Notes: generated from the sequence alone by a model not told the origin. Shown: positions 12,111 through 22,482, counted from the first letter of the stretch. The stretch: 64,000 nt of DNA from Schizochytrium sp. TIO01 (GCA_004764695.1 SMSO01000014.1:323148-387147), one strand, 5' to 3'. Program-made: numbers and translations.

Positions 12111-13253
12111 ATGGATCGCACAGCAGAATGCTCTGCGAAGGAACCTTATTACTCACTTGACGTATGGCGAATCCCAACCGCTTTGCACGCGTCAAAAGTG
12201 GTGCCACAAGATGCAGACGAGGAGACTCGCACAAGGTTAGAAGATGAGGCAAACGAGGTGCTTCTCCGGGAGTTCGCCGTGAGGCATGATGGTCCATTTC
12301 CTGAAGACTTTCTAACAGCAAAGGCTGACATCACATTTTCAGAAGAAATCATGGTGCTTTCTGCTTTGCTCGTGACTCTCGGTGGCCCACTCTTTTGGTT
12401 TTCGGCTGGCCTCCTCACGTTCATCGCTGCATCATGGACATCAGTTATGTTGTACATAATCCTGACAGCCTTCCTTGCTTTCCACCCACTCCCTAACTCT
12501 ATTCCTGCTTTATGGACTTCGCCTTTGATCATCGCAATGTACAAGTACTTCTCGTACAGGTTTGTGTGGAAAGGCAACGCACGAGAAATGCTACGATCGA
12601 ACAAGCAATTTCTTGGTTCAGGCGTGCCTCACGGTGTGATGCCGTTTGCTAATCTTCTTTGCATCCCTGCGACGAACTCTGTTCTGTACAGAGGCTGCAA
12701 TTTTTGGGGTGCCCCAGCGTCAGTTGTGTTTCATACTCCTTTCCTGCGATACTTGTCAATTCTGCAGTGTTGCCATGTTGGCCGCGAAGCAATAATGCAC
12801 GAACTTGAAGCTGGGCACTCTGTAGGTTTAGTTGGTGATGGAATTGCTGGAATCTTTCAATCAAACCATGACGACGAGGTTGTTGCTCTGAAGCGCCGCA
12901 AGGGCTTGGCGAAGCTTGCGTTACGGACAGGTACTCCTGTGCTTCCTTGCTACTCACTGGGAAATACCGCTGCCTTTTCTGCATGGTTTGACAGTTATGG
13001 AGTCATGGAGTGGCTTTCTCGCAAAGCTCAGGCCTCTATTTTCTTTTATTGGGGTCGGTTTGGCCTACCTATCCCACATCGTGTAAATATTACTATGATT
13101 GTAGGCAACATGGTTCTTGTAGAAAAAGTAGACGAGCCATCAGAAGATCAGATCCAAGTCCTTCATGATAAGATTTTGGATGGGTTCCGGGATGCGTTTG
13201 ACTCGCATAAAGCATCGCTAGGATGGGGCGCACGGAAGTTGCGCTTTGTGTAA
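12111..13253 (+). CDS. Type-2 diacylglycerol acyltransferase-like (DGAT2/MGAT/WS family) acyltransferase
   Basis: 380 aa. DGAT2-family enzymes transfer acyl-CoA to diacylglycerol, or to related alcohols, at the ER and lipid droplets. Two adjacent hydrophobic segments (about 77-125) would form the usual N-terminal membrane hairpin. The active-site block is VPHG at 172-175: His174 fits the catalytic histidine of the HPHG motif, but the first His is Val. The downstream conserved block is RRKGLAKLALRTGTPVLPCY, matching the family's RxGFxxxAxxxGxxLVP pattern. The C-terminus ends in a typical LGWGARKLRFV. Length is slightly above animal DGAT2. The usual GGxxE segment reads GDGIAG here, lacking the Glu, and YFP is replaced by YFS. 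The substrate could therefore be monoacylglycerol or a wax alcohol rather than DAG. Family assignment is firm; specificity is not. Confidence 0.9.
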   Translation: MDRTAECSAKEPYYSLDVWRIPTALHASKVVPQDADEETRTRLEDEANEVLLREFAVRHDGPFPEDFLTAKADITFSEEIMVLSALLVTLGGPLFWFSAGLLTFIAASWTSVMLYIILTAFLAFHPLPNSIPALWTSPLIIAMYKYFSYRFVWKGNAREMLRSNKQFLGSGVPHGVMPFANLLCIPATNSVLYRGCNFWGAPASVVFHTPFLRYLSILQCCHVGREAIMHELEAGHSVGLVGDGIAGIFQSNHDDEVVALKRRKGLAKLALRTGTPVLPCYSLGNTAAFSAWFDSYGVMEWLSRKAQASIFFYWGRFGLPIPHRVNITMIVGNMVLVEKVDEPSEDQIQVLHDKILDGFRDAFDSHKASLGWGARKLRFV

Positions 13254-14637
13254 CAAAGCGTTGCTACTGCAGGGCGGAATCTAGAATAGATAGTTTATAA
13301 CATTTGTAGTAAATAGGATCATGAAAAGACAAAAACCAAGGAGAGTTTTGTCAATTGTCACGCCAGTGTGCTCACTTTCATCATTGTTTTCCTCTGTTCA
13401 GTCAAGTAGAGAACGTGCTTGATATTAAGTCTGTATACTTGTTTGCGTACTAATAAGTTTGAAAACAATTATCACAGAGAAAGTCTGGATCGCGCTTGCA
13501 CACGTAATTTCATGTAAGATCACGCCATTTAAAATTCCTCACACAATTGATCTATTCAAACAAAACGGGTCTCATTTGCCTGCGTGCAATGAAGATTTAA
13601 CCACAAACTCTGTAAGAGGATCAAACTTCCCCTGTGGTGGGAGCGAATAGTGCGGGTTCTCTTTTCGCAATCTAGAGATACTTTTCGGCCAAACTTTGAA
13701 AACAGGAATTGACGTTAAACTTATAGCTAGTATGATTGATGAATAACAATTATGAGTGTGTTCTGTCACAATCAATATAGAAGTCTGCTTGCATACGAAA
13801 GTGAGTAAAATATTGCACCAAATCTAAGAAACTTTATATCGGTGTCAAACATCCATCCGACAATAGAACACCATCGCTATGAAAAGGTGCAACCACAACA
13901 GTCATTCTAAATTTCTTACAACTCACACAGGCCTTTCTCGGAGTCTTCCGCTTTTTTAATCCGGTGATTTTCGGTTTGCCTTTCTACACATATTGTAAAG
14001 GTCTCACCTAAAGAACCGCATTCTTCAAGTAAGCGCATTGGAATTGATCTGCAGCTTATTCTTCCTACACCTACACAGAATCGGTCCTCTTCTTTCAAAG
14101 AGTAGAGCATCTGACACCCGGTACAAAGCCCAGTCAGGAATTAAACCAAGTATTTCACCAACTGTGATCTTCTACCGTCGGGTGAGGCTCCACCGTTTAG
14201 ACCATCCACCCACGAGTCCAGAAATGATGCGTTACTTTCCTCAGCATTACATTTCATGGCGTAGGCTTAGCACTTTGCTACCTGATACCTAGCACTCGCA
14301 CCCGTCGTCCTAGTCCTAATCTTAACTAATCATAACAAGGGTATATTCGATGTTGCTAAGTTCTCACGTGAATGTCCCGTACGTGAGCGGAAGTCCATTC
14401 TCCTCTCCGACGTCTGCACACAAAAGATCAACTACCACGAGCAATCTGCCAGTCTGCTGACTTACCGCGCAAGCTTCGTGAGCTCCAAGCTAGAGCTAAT
14501 GCCAGCGGGAATCAAACTCGCGTTTGATAGTTTCTTTCAATGGTGATCAAGACGATTTTAATGTTAATCCCAAGATGCTGAAAAGAAACTATCGACAGAA
14601 ATGCGACAGAACGCGCTGTGAACAAATCAAAGACATA

Positions 14638-14699
14638 CAGTGCAATACAGTGCAAGATGCAGTGCAATATATGGAGTGCAATATACAGTGCCGTGCAAA
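14638..14699. repeat. Degenerate CAGTGCAATA tandem repeats
   Basis: Five or so imperfect copies of a ~10-14 nt unit (CAGTGCAATA, CAGTGCAAGATG, CAGTGCAATATATG and so on) in the spacer. Unit spacing is irregular. No coding role is supported. Confidence 0.7.
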
Positions 14700-15662
14700 T
14701 TGTGCTCTGCGATTTCAAGCAATGTCAAGTGATCCAACGCAATTCAATGCAAAGAAGTCTGTTTAGAACATCTTGCTCAGAGACGAACAAAGATGGATGC
14801 TTCCGTGCACTGCTAGAGATGGGTTTGGTCCATATAGGTGTGGCAATTCGTCACCATGGCACGGACACTCATGGGGTCCAAACTACGACCCCTTCTTGGC
14901 ACTGTCAAGGCTCGAGTGTTGTCATGCGAAGGACTGTTGAAGATTTCTTGCGCTAGGCTACACCGTCTTCAGCTTGGAGAAGGCCTCCTGATCGTGCTTC
15001 TGCTCTCGTGCTTCAGGACCGTATACCTTAAAGAGAGGTTCAACTCCATAAAGAGCTCAATATTTATTAAGGTAGGTTTCTCAGCTTCTTTGTTTCCTGC
15101 ATTGCTCGCCGACATCAAAATCTAAAATGGAAAAGGCCTTCTTAGCCGATCTTGACAAGGATGAGTCTATGCTGCGATGCACCTAACCCTGGAGGAAGCT
15201 TGGTCTCACTGGTAGTGAGTCTTTTCGAGAATAGACTTCAATTGACGACTGGAACGAAGGACGTCAAGGTTAAGGAATCCAGAAACTGAAGAAGACTCTG
15301 ATTCTCTTTTTCTGAAAACAACAATAATTGAGTAGATAAAAGAATGAGAAAATAAAATAAAAAAATTCTTTCTTCCTCTTCGCCAAAACGTGTCCACATT
15401 TAGCCTTGTTTTCTGCTTTGAAAAATCTTCGCGAATCTCTCGCTCCAATAGCTTGGCAAGACACTGCAAGGCTCGCGAACGATGGGCTAAGGCGATTCTT
15501 CACGTTCACGAGTTCATACTCTCCCCCACAATTCGTCGTTATGCGTTGCTTAGATTTGACTCTTCGACAAACAACAATTGAAGGCCACTTTACTCACTTT
15601 CGCACTACAATAGAAAACAAGAAATGAACGATTGAAAAGAATAAAAGAAAGGAATCAAGAGA

Positions 15663-15676
15663 GCGATCGATCAATC
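15663..15676 (+). promoter_or_regulatory. GCGATCGATCAATC motif upstream of SAM/START gene
   Basis: A 14-nt identity with 32956-32969 upstream of the EXS gene, and nearly identical to 28967-28998 upstream of myosin. Its position, about 460 nt before the ATG, suggests a promoter-proximal element, but a dispersed microsatellite seed is equally possible. Confidence 0.4.
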
Positions 15677-16135
15677 CATCAAACCCTCCACCGCCCGCAC
15701 CGCGAAGGGCTCGCAGCGCATCTGCGGATCACGAGTGTCCTGGGGGACCCTTCCCAGCCCCCTGGCCTTGCAAGCCTCTTTTGCCGAGGTTATTGAGTCT
15801 CTGCGCAGTCGCAGCGAGCACGAACTCACTACATCCAGCCGCTTGTTCTCCATTGGGAGTTCACTTCTCGCCCAGGAGAGACTCTTTGTTGAGTGCCTTT
15901 AGGCCCTAGCATCTTGTGGACTTTGACCTTTCAAGGCTTCCTGAGTGGATTAAACATTTCAGCGTCTTGAACTCATCTTTGCTCAGCGGACCTTGCTTCT
16001 TCCCTGACGATCGCTTCACGAGCAAATTGAATCTGGGTAGGCGGAACGAAGTGCAACAAACCTCGCGGCACAAGACAGCCAAGACCTTGTGTAATTCACA
16101 TCTCCTAAGTCTTAAAAAAAAAAAAGGAAGACAAA

Positions 16136-19100
16136 ATGGATACATTCACGCAAACTTTCCTGCAGGACCGAGGCCTTGAGAGCTTTGAGCAAAGACTCGT
16201 GAACCTCGGTGTGAGTTCTGTAGAAGATTTGTCGGCTTTGAAGGAGCAGGATTTTGAAAAGATCGGTATGCTTATTGTGCATATTCGTAAAGTGCAACAG
16301 GGTCTTGCAGAGCTGCGAAGCCCTGGTGGTGGCAGTGTAGGAGAGTATGGCTCGCCAGGTCTCTTCAGGGCTCCGAGCAGCGAGCCGGGTCAGCTTAGAG
16401 CTCGAAAATCCTTGGAAGCATGGGAGATCGCAAGCTCAAACAGTAATGAAACCAAGAAGAAAAACAAAAAGGGCTTTTTGTCAAAATTCTCCTTTAGCAA
16501 AAACAAAAAAGGAAATGAGAAACAAGACTATGAAACATCAAGTGCAGACAGCAGTGAACATACATATAGTCAGACCTCTTTAAGTGAAATGAATCGCAGG
16601 TCCAGTTCTACCACAAGTTTTAGTGGTGCGAGCGCTACAGCAAGTATTTCACCCTCTTATACACCTCCGTCATCTACTCCTGTTGCACCTCCTTCACATA
16701 ACCTGCCACCTGAGCCACCTGCCCCACCTCGTGGCTTAGTGCAAGCAGAGTTCAGTAATATGAGCAATGTGGAGAGCTTCGGAAATTACAACTCGACAAA
16801 CCTGAATTTGGGATATGACCCAAACCGCCGGCCAAGTTCCTCAGCTTCACTAGGACGCCCCAACTCAATAGCAAGTCTCGGGGCGGTCTGTGCTCCTCCC
16901 GGCGATGGTTTCAGCAACAACTCCGGAAGAAGCGCCAGCTTTAACCTTGGTCGTCCTAGTGGCCCTGGTCATGTCAAACATTTAAGTGGAAGTTTCAATC
17001 TTGGTCATGGCAGCACACGTGGTCTTGGTATTGGTGGTGGCTACCAAGGTGGGGGTAGTTTAGATGAAAAACGATATCTTCAAGGAACTGAGTATGCTTT
17101 GAACATCCGCTTAACGCGCGTTCCAATCTGGGACTTTGAACAATCAGGTGAGGCTTCAACAAACGTCCATGCGGTTGTTTCTCTTGGGCGTCATGATCGT
17201 GGACACGTTCATTGGAAACGTATAACAGGCTCTGCATATGGTGCCACGTCGCAAAACTCTACTCAGGGTAGCTCGTACTATACAGGAATCTACTCAGCTA
17301 TGTCTCCGCTGGATCAAAAGACAGAGCTGCAGGTTACTGCTATCAAAGCCACTGCGAATGTCCGAGCTTCAATGCAAGAGGTCATGGGTGTACTGATTAT
17401 GTCAGACACTCAGGCTTTATGTCAGCGTTTGTCCGTGTTGGATGGTACATTTGTTCATGGTCAGGTATTGCGCATTGTTTCTCCGAGGACCTCAGACGGC
17501 AAAGAGGCCGATTATGTTTATCCACTTCTTCCCTTATGCACCATTACTCGAGTTTGCCACCAATTGCCTGACATGAACGCGCCTCGTGACTTCTTGATAC
17601 GCAATCACTATGGGTTTCACGATGACGATGGGAATGTAGTGGGTGTTGTTGCGATGAAGTCTGTGGACATGAATGTTGAAGAGGCTGTAGCGCGACCTGG
17701 GTCTGAGGGAGGTACGACTCCAGTTCGTGGTCACATTTTTGAAGGGTCTGGGTTTGTAGTGACCCCAAAGCATGGTAATACCTGTGAAGTAAATTTCACA
17801 TTAATTGCTACATTATCTCCACGTGATTTGACAAATGCAAAAGCAGGCGGACGGCGCGCTTCAAAGGTCGCTAGTACGGAGCAGCAGCTTGAGGCTGTTG
17901 CGTCAATCGTAGATAGCATTCGTGTTTTTGTAGATCATCAACGCAATCAACGGGGTGATTGGTGTCAAGGCCGCTACCAGCCCGCCCAAACGCAGTCAGA
18001 CGATCCCATATCTAAACAACTACGTAACGCAAATTCCAAGGCCTTGAATCGCCTTGTCTCAGAGGATGAGGCTATCGCTCATGTACCCGAGCTTAGCCCT
18101 CGGAGCCCTGATTCCCCCCGACGACAAATGCTCTCATCATCAGCGTCTTCACAAATGAACATTGACGGCTCTATTTCTTCAAATGATTCAGCTGCGTCTT
18201 CTCCTCCTCTTACACCTCCTCTCACAGATTTAGGAACTCCAATCTCGGAGAGCATCTCTTGGACAAGTCAAGCAAATGTAGAGACTTCATCACCAGATCA
18301 ACCTTCTGCAGACGAACAAGTTCCACAAGGCCTTTCTATAGTACCTCCACCTCAAACAGGAAATCAAAACGGCGTGTTCTTAGATGAGGCCAATGATGAT
18401 GCCGACAAACTTGTTGACAGTGATGACATTAAAATCCTTCAGCAAGAACTCGCTGAGACAAATGCCAAACTGGAAGATGTTGAGGCTAGCACTCGACAGG
18501 ATCTTGAACAAGAACACAAGAACTTTGTTGATGAACTTGGTATCATGGACCAGGGCGATGAAAGTGCACAAGACGAAAACACCATCACCGCTCTTGATCA
18601 TTCTGTAGAAGGTGGCTCACTTCAGGTTGAAACCTCTCGAGCGGAGTATTCCCCTATTGAAGACGAAGAAGAAGATGGTCTTACGTCAGACGAGGCCCCC
18701 CACCATGAAGAGGAGGAACCTAATAGCGCAATTAGCAACGCAAGTAGCGGACGCGCAACTCCACAACCAAATAGTCAGGATGAAGCTTATGAAATTCTTC
18801 GCAAAGAACTTTCAGCTGCGAAGCAGAGATTGAAGGATCTTGAGGAGAGCTCCAAAAAGCAACTGGAGGAGGAGCGGAAAAAGCATCAAGAGATTCTTAA
18901 GGCGCGTGAACGAGAGCAACAATCTGGTAGTGCTCCTTCGACACCTCCAGCAAACGACCTTGCAAGCAACGATGACGCAATTTATGCTGAAATGGAGCGC
19001 CTTCGTGCACGCTTGAAAAAGGTTCGGGAATATCTGCCTGCAAACATCTCCGAAGAAGATCTTGATCTCACTCTGGAAGAAGCTGAGCGACGCATGAAGG

Positions 19101-20740
19101 AGGCTGTGCAAAAAATCATGGGCTCTGAAGACGAAAAAGACCAGTTTGAGGCTCAAAACGTCTTTGAAAAATACGATCAAATTGTGCGGAACCACCCAGA
19201 CTATAAACAGCGTGAGATCGATCGTTGGCGCCAATGGGAGGATGAGCAGAGGCCGAAGAATGAAGCAGCTCTGGAAGAGACCAAGAGAATTATTAAACGT
19301 GAGTACTTCAACATGTCCAAGGAGCAGCTAGTGAATAAGGGTCTCAAGCCGCTTCTTGCAGCTCGGATCCATAGCCAAAAGGTGTTACGTCTCTTGTTTC
19401 TTTCGCCAGAGGAGATCGCGAAGATTCACTACGGTGATTTCACAAATAAATATAACCCCCAAGGTCTTGACATTATTGAACAGCGTGCCCTCTATGCAGC
19501 AAGTCCTGAGGAGTTCGCTAACGACCCCACTGGTGACAAAGCCAAATGGCGAGCAAATATTCGAGAAAAACTTGCAGAGCTTGTTAAAAAAGAGGAAAGC
19601 AAATCTCTGCGCGGAGATGAAGTTCGACACAAAGCATACCGCAATGACCCCCCGCCATCCGCAGGAAGCGGCTCTGGTCCACGAGGAGGACTCGGAGGGG
19701 GTCTGCCTCGAGGTCCAGGGGGGCCAGGGAAACTTGGATCTGGAAATCCAGTCGCAGCTTTGTTTGCCGGACGAGGAGGACCTCCTGGAGGAGGTCCTGG
19801 TGGAACACCGAATCCTGTAGCTACCTTATTCGCTGGCCGTGGTGGCCGGGGTGGTGGCCCTGGGGGTCGCGGTGGAGCTGTTGCAGCACTTTTTGCAGGT
19901 CGTGGTGGAGGCAATGGGTTGCCTCCCCGAGGTCCGCCACCCTCGGCAGGGGATGTGGATGTTCCAGAGCCGAGCAAAATTGCGAATCGCGGAGCTGCCC
20001 TTGCCGCAATGCTTGCAGGGCGAGGTGGAGGAGGGCCACGTGGACCACCTCGACCTTTGCCGAGTACTGCTCAAGAATCAAGTGGCTCAAATACCGAAGC
20101 GAGCTCACAAGATGATGATCTCGCATCTGCACATTCTTCAACAGCTCGGAATTCCAGAGGACCGCTGCAAGTGACAGATGATGATATCAAAAAGTCTTTA
20201 GAACGCTCGTTTTCATCAAAATTAAGCCTTGCTTCGACATCTTCTTCTCAAGATGCGGGAGAAGAAACACCCCGAGATTCATTGCCTCCTTCGCGGCAAG
20301 CTTCGCCACCAGTTCCTTTTCAGAATCTCGCAACTAGTCTATCTAGCTCGCAACAATCTGGCGGGGAATTTGAAACGAAAGAGCCCTCCACTGCAACAAG
20401 CCCAACACTGCCTGTAACCCAAGAAGCGCAACCTGTGAAGGCTCAACCAGATTTATCTGCAACCCCAACTCCTATGGGACCGGACGTTGCTAAAGCCCAA
20501 CCAGCTAAAGACTCAAGCGACGATGAGCTTCGCGCATTTCTCCAGGCTTCGTTTACTGGTGGTGCAACCCAATCTTCGAGACCCTCTTCAGTTTCATCGA
20601 CACGGTCTCCTCTAGCTGCCGCTGCTGCTCCAGCTACTGAGGTTCCACTAAATCCTCCTATTGTCAATGCACCAGGTGCTAGTGCCTCCCAAGAGCCTGC
20701 AGTGTCAGCAGCAGCCCCTGTGGCACCTCAGGCCGCCTGA
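16136..20740 (+). CDS. SAM / START-like scaffold protein with coiled coils and AGRGG repeats
   Basis: 1534 aa. An N-terminal SAM domain (about 1-62) suggests protein or RNA interaction. A region at about 320-605 contains a START-like fold (about 385-605, with ...RDFLIRNHYGFHD and VRGHIFEGSGFVVTP), a lipid-binding module frequent in stramenopile proteins. Two ~30-aa coiled-coil copies follow, near 766-798 and 886-924 (ILQQELAETNAKLEDVE versus ILRKELSAAKQRLKDLE). Next come a conserved-looking helical block (about 1002-1155) and a Gly/Pro-rich tract (about 1172-1305) with four (V/A)AxLFAGRGG-type repeats. The C-terminus carries two acidic amphipathic motifs, DDDIKKSLERSF near 1348 and DDELRAFLQASF near 1462. 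The frame stops at TGA 20738-20740, but a third copy of that motif continues in the +1 frame (see next entry). The composition suggests a cytoskeletal or membrane scaffold; no enzyme activity is visible. Confidence 0.85.
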   Translation: MDTFTQTFLQDRGLESFEQRLVNLGVSSVEDLSALKEQDFEKIGMLIVHIRKVQQGLAELRSPGGGSVGEYGSPGLFRAPSSEPGQLRARKSLEAWEIASSNSNETKKKNKKGFLSKFSFSKNKKGNEKQDYETSSADSSEHTYSQTSLSEMNRRSSSTTSFSGASATASISPSYTPPSSTPVAPPSHNLPPEPPAPPRGLVQAEFSNMSNVESFGNYNSTNLNLGYDPNRRPSSSASLGRPNSIASLGAVCAPPGDGFSNNSGRSASFNLGRPSGPGHVKHLSGSFNLGHGSTRGLGIGGGYQGGGSLDEKRYLQGTEYALNIRLTRVPIWDFEQSGEASTNVHAVVSLGRHDRGHVHWKRITGSAYGATSQNSTQGSSYYTGIYSAMSPLDQKTELQVTAIKATANVRASMQEVMGVLIMSDTQALCQRLSVLDGTFVHGQVLRIVSPRTSDGKEADYVYPLLPLCTITRVCHQLPDMNAPRDFLIRNHYGFHDDDGNVVGVVAMKSVDMNVEEAVARPGSEGGTTPVRGHIFEGSGFVVTPKHGNTCEVNFTLIATLSPRDLTNAKAGGRRASKVASTEQQLEAVASIVDSIRVFVDHQRNQRGDWCQGRYQPAQTQSDDPISKQLRNANSKALNRLVSEDEAIAHVPELSPRSPDSPRRQMLSSSASSQMNIDGSISSNDSAASSPPLTPPLTDLGTPISESISWTSQANVETSSPDQPSADEQVPQGLSIVPPPQTGNQNGVFLDEANDDADKLVDSDDIKILQQELAETNAKLEDVEASTRQDLEQEHKNFVDELGIMDQGDESAQDENTITALDHSVEGGSLQVETSRAEYSPIEDEEEDGLTSDEAPHHEEEEPNSAISNASSGRATPQPNSQDEAYEILRKELSAAKQRLKDLEESSKKQLEEERKKHQEILKAREREQQSGSAPSTPPANDLASNDDAIYAEMERLRARLKKVREYLPANISEEDLDLTLEEAERRMKEAVQKIMGSEDEKDQFEAQNVFEKYDQIVRNHPDYKQREIDRWRQWEDEQRPKNEAALEETKRIIKREYFNMSKEQLVNKGLKPLLAARIHSQKVLRLLFLSPEEIAKIHYGDFTNKYNPQGLDIIEQRALYAASPEEFANDPTGDKAKWRANIREKLAELVKKEESKSLRGDEVRHKAYRNDPPPSAGSGSGPRGGLGGGLPRGPGGPGKLGSGNPVAALFAGRGGPPGGGPGGTPNPVATLFAGRGGRGGGPGGRGGAVAALFAGRGGGNGLPPRGPPPSAGDVDVPEPSKIANRGAALAAMLAGRGGGGPRGPPRPLPSTAQESSGSNTEASSQDDDLASAHSSTARNSRGPLQVTDDDIKKSLERSFSSKLSLASTSSSQDAGEETPRDSLPPSRQASPPVPFQNLATSLSSSQQSGGEFETKEPSTATSPTLPVTQEAQPVKAQPDLSATPTPMGPDVAKAQPAKDSSDDELRAFLQASFTGGATQSSRPSSVSSTRSPLAAAAAPATEVPLNPPIVNAPGASASQEPAVSAAAPVAPQAA

Positions 20741-20825
20741 AGTACCCGCAGCAGCCAAGAAATCTTCGGAGGATGACTGGATGGCATCTCTGAAAAGCTC
20801 TCTTTCAAATGAATTTTCCATGTAG
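20736..20825 (+). other. +1-frame coding extension of the SAM/START gene
   Basis: One base out of frame with the preceding CDS, the sequence stays open from 20736 to a TAG at 20823-20825. Counted from the shift codon GAA at 20739 it encodes 28 residues. It contains EDDWMASLKSSLSNEFSM, clearly a third member of the DDDIKKSLERSF / DDELRAFLQASF repeat seen upstream. The local site is GCC TGA A: a +1 slip at GCC would skip the U and continue in this frame, resembling the geometry of antizyme shift sites (UCC UGA). Alternatives are a one-base assembly error, a recent frameshift mutation, or a tiny unrecognised intron. That the segment is or was coding is well supported by the repeat; how it is translated is not. 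Confidence 0.65.
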
Positions 20826-21419
20826 AAGAAGTTGTGTATACCTTCTAATTGCGTCGCTTCGTATCTTCTTATACAAGGACAAAATAATACACCCATCCTC
20901 ACGTTTTCGAGAAAAAGTTTAATCAAATCTTATTCATTTAGCTCATGGCTTTAAAAGAAATAACCCCCTTCTTTAAAAGTGAGTTTCCGAGTTGGTTCAA
21001 TTTACTGATAAAACATATTTCATAGGTTGGCTTCGAATCCTTTTATTTCATTACAACCTAGGCCTGCTTTGCTTTCTTCCTTTACTTCGTGTTAAGTATG
21101 TAAATGCTAGTCCACCTCATGAGCATATTTTCTTCGTGTTGAGTATGCAAACGAGAGTCCAATTCATGAGCACATTTATTGGGCGCGGAGTCAGAAGTCA
21201 AAACTGACCTGTAGTCTCCCCTTGTGTATATATATAAATAGAAAAGAAAAAGAGAAACAATATGCCAGTGGTGTGCAAGAATCCCATTAGACAGCGACAG
21301 GAAAGCTCAAACTACCGCTCCAATCGATCAGCGCGCAAGGCATACGTGCTGCGTGTGGAGTGCGGATAAGCATAAGTTCTTCAATTTGTAGACTAGGATA
21401 GTTTCTCTAGTGTGGCAAG
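20826..21419. other. Intergenic region
   Basis: About 590 nt, AT-rich. A near-duplicate phrase (ATGAGCATATTT / ATGAGCACATTT, each following GTAT-rich sequence) occurs around 21118-21178. No gene is seen. It probably holds the 3' UTR of the SAM/START gene and the promoter of the next gene. Confidence 0.5.
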
Positions 21420-21809
21420 ATGCAGAACCCTGCGGTTGTTTTTGACGCTGAGACAGGCGAGGCAATCCTTCTAGCAGCTGAGCAAAAGCAACGTGAACGA
21501 GACGAGGATCGAGCAAACAAAAATGCTCAACGTGAGGTAAAAGAACGAGCAAATCGTAGGGAGATATTGCTTCGTTTACAACGTCAGCAGCATAATCATA
21601 TTCAGCTTTTAGTTGAGGCAGAAATTGAGGCCGAGAAGCAGCGCCAGGTACAGTGGGAGCTTGAGGCGACCACGCCCAGTGCAAAACGATTTCTTCGCCA
21701 TAAGTTTGACCGTGAGCGTCACCAAGGCCGGGAAGGCATAGAACGTATTCGTCGAGAGCACGAGATCGTTCTGGCATCAAAGATGGCTGAGCTGAGCCTT
21801 TTGAGATGA
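21420..21809 (+). CDS. Small charged coiled-coil protein, unknown
   Basis: 129 aa, starting at the first ATG after an AT-rich spacer. About half of the residues are charged, and the whole protein is predicted-looking helix (EKQRQVQWELE, KRFLRHKFDRERHQGREGIERI). There is no signal peptide, membrane segment or known domain. The length and the RH-rich C-terminal helix recall small ciliary or cytoskeletal adaptors, but that is only a guess. It is co-oriented with the SAM/START and WLM genes at spacings of about 0.6-0.7 kb, so it is a separate transcription unit. The frame is regarded as real because codon use is balanced and it is the only long frame in the interval; the overlapping minus-strand frame lacks such bias. 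Confidence 0.65.
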   Translation: MQNPAVVFDAETGEAILLAAEQKQRERDEDRANKNAQREVKERANRREILLRLQRQQHNHIQLLVEAEIEAEKQRQVQWELEATTPSAKRFLRHKFDRERHQGREGIERIRREHEIVLASKMAELSLLR

Positions 21810-22482
21810 TTAAATCACATGTTTTAATTTTACACGCATAACTTTCGAAAAACTTGTAAACTGATTTTTGATTAAAACTTCCACCTCAATTTCCCCTTTT
21901 CTTTAGAAAAGAAACATCAATCGCAATCGTAACATATATTACAAAGAGTTCCTCAATGGGAAGCAAACTCATGATCACCTAACTGAATGTGGTTTCCTAA
22001 ACATGTGTGGACTCTTAAATACATAAACAAAAAACCAGCAGGTGAACAGAGCATCATCACCTGCAGCTTATGCTTTCAGAGCTACATCTTTCAGCACAGA
22101 TCATCATTGATATATATCAAGGTTCCACATCTGCATATCTTCTGAGCTCACTCGAAATGTGCTAAAACTACTATTGATTTACATGTAATTTCAATCATTA
22201 CTTTAAAAGAACTAAGGCTCCCTTCCTTCACCGTGTTCTGTTTCATGCCATTATGCGACATCTTCATACGATCAAGTTCATGACACCTTTGGAATCAGTG
22301 CAATCATCAAATTCCGCGGAGAGCAACCTTAGAGAGTTTTTTCAGTTGTTGACACTTGCATGACAATCTTAGTGATTATACTAAGAGTGACTGTAAGAGA
22401 CTAGAAAGAAAGAAGCTTCGGGAACGCGGGTAAAAGTAATTGAGACCCCGTCGAATCGGAGGAGCTCTTCGCTGTTCTCCGT
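21810..22482. other. Intergenic region
   Basis: 673 nt of AT-rich sequence without recognisable genes. It ends in a more GC-rich stretch before the WLM gene. Confidence 0.5.

Larger units (their letters stand above)
13254..16135. other. Intergenic spacer, no gene recognised
   Basis: About 2.9 kb between the DGAT2 and SAM/START genes. Short frames exist on both strands but none has recognisable domains or convincing composition. It holds a degenerate AGTGCAATA repeat cluster (14638-14699). At 15663-15676 there is a GCGATCGATCAATC motif shared with other gene upstream regions. A run of 12 A lies just before the next ATG. The last ~500 nt probably include that gene's 5' UTR. Confidence 0.6.
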
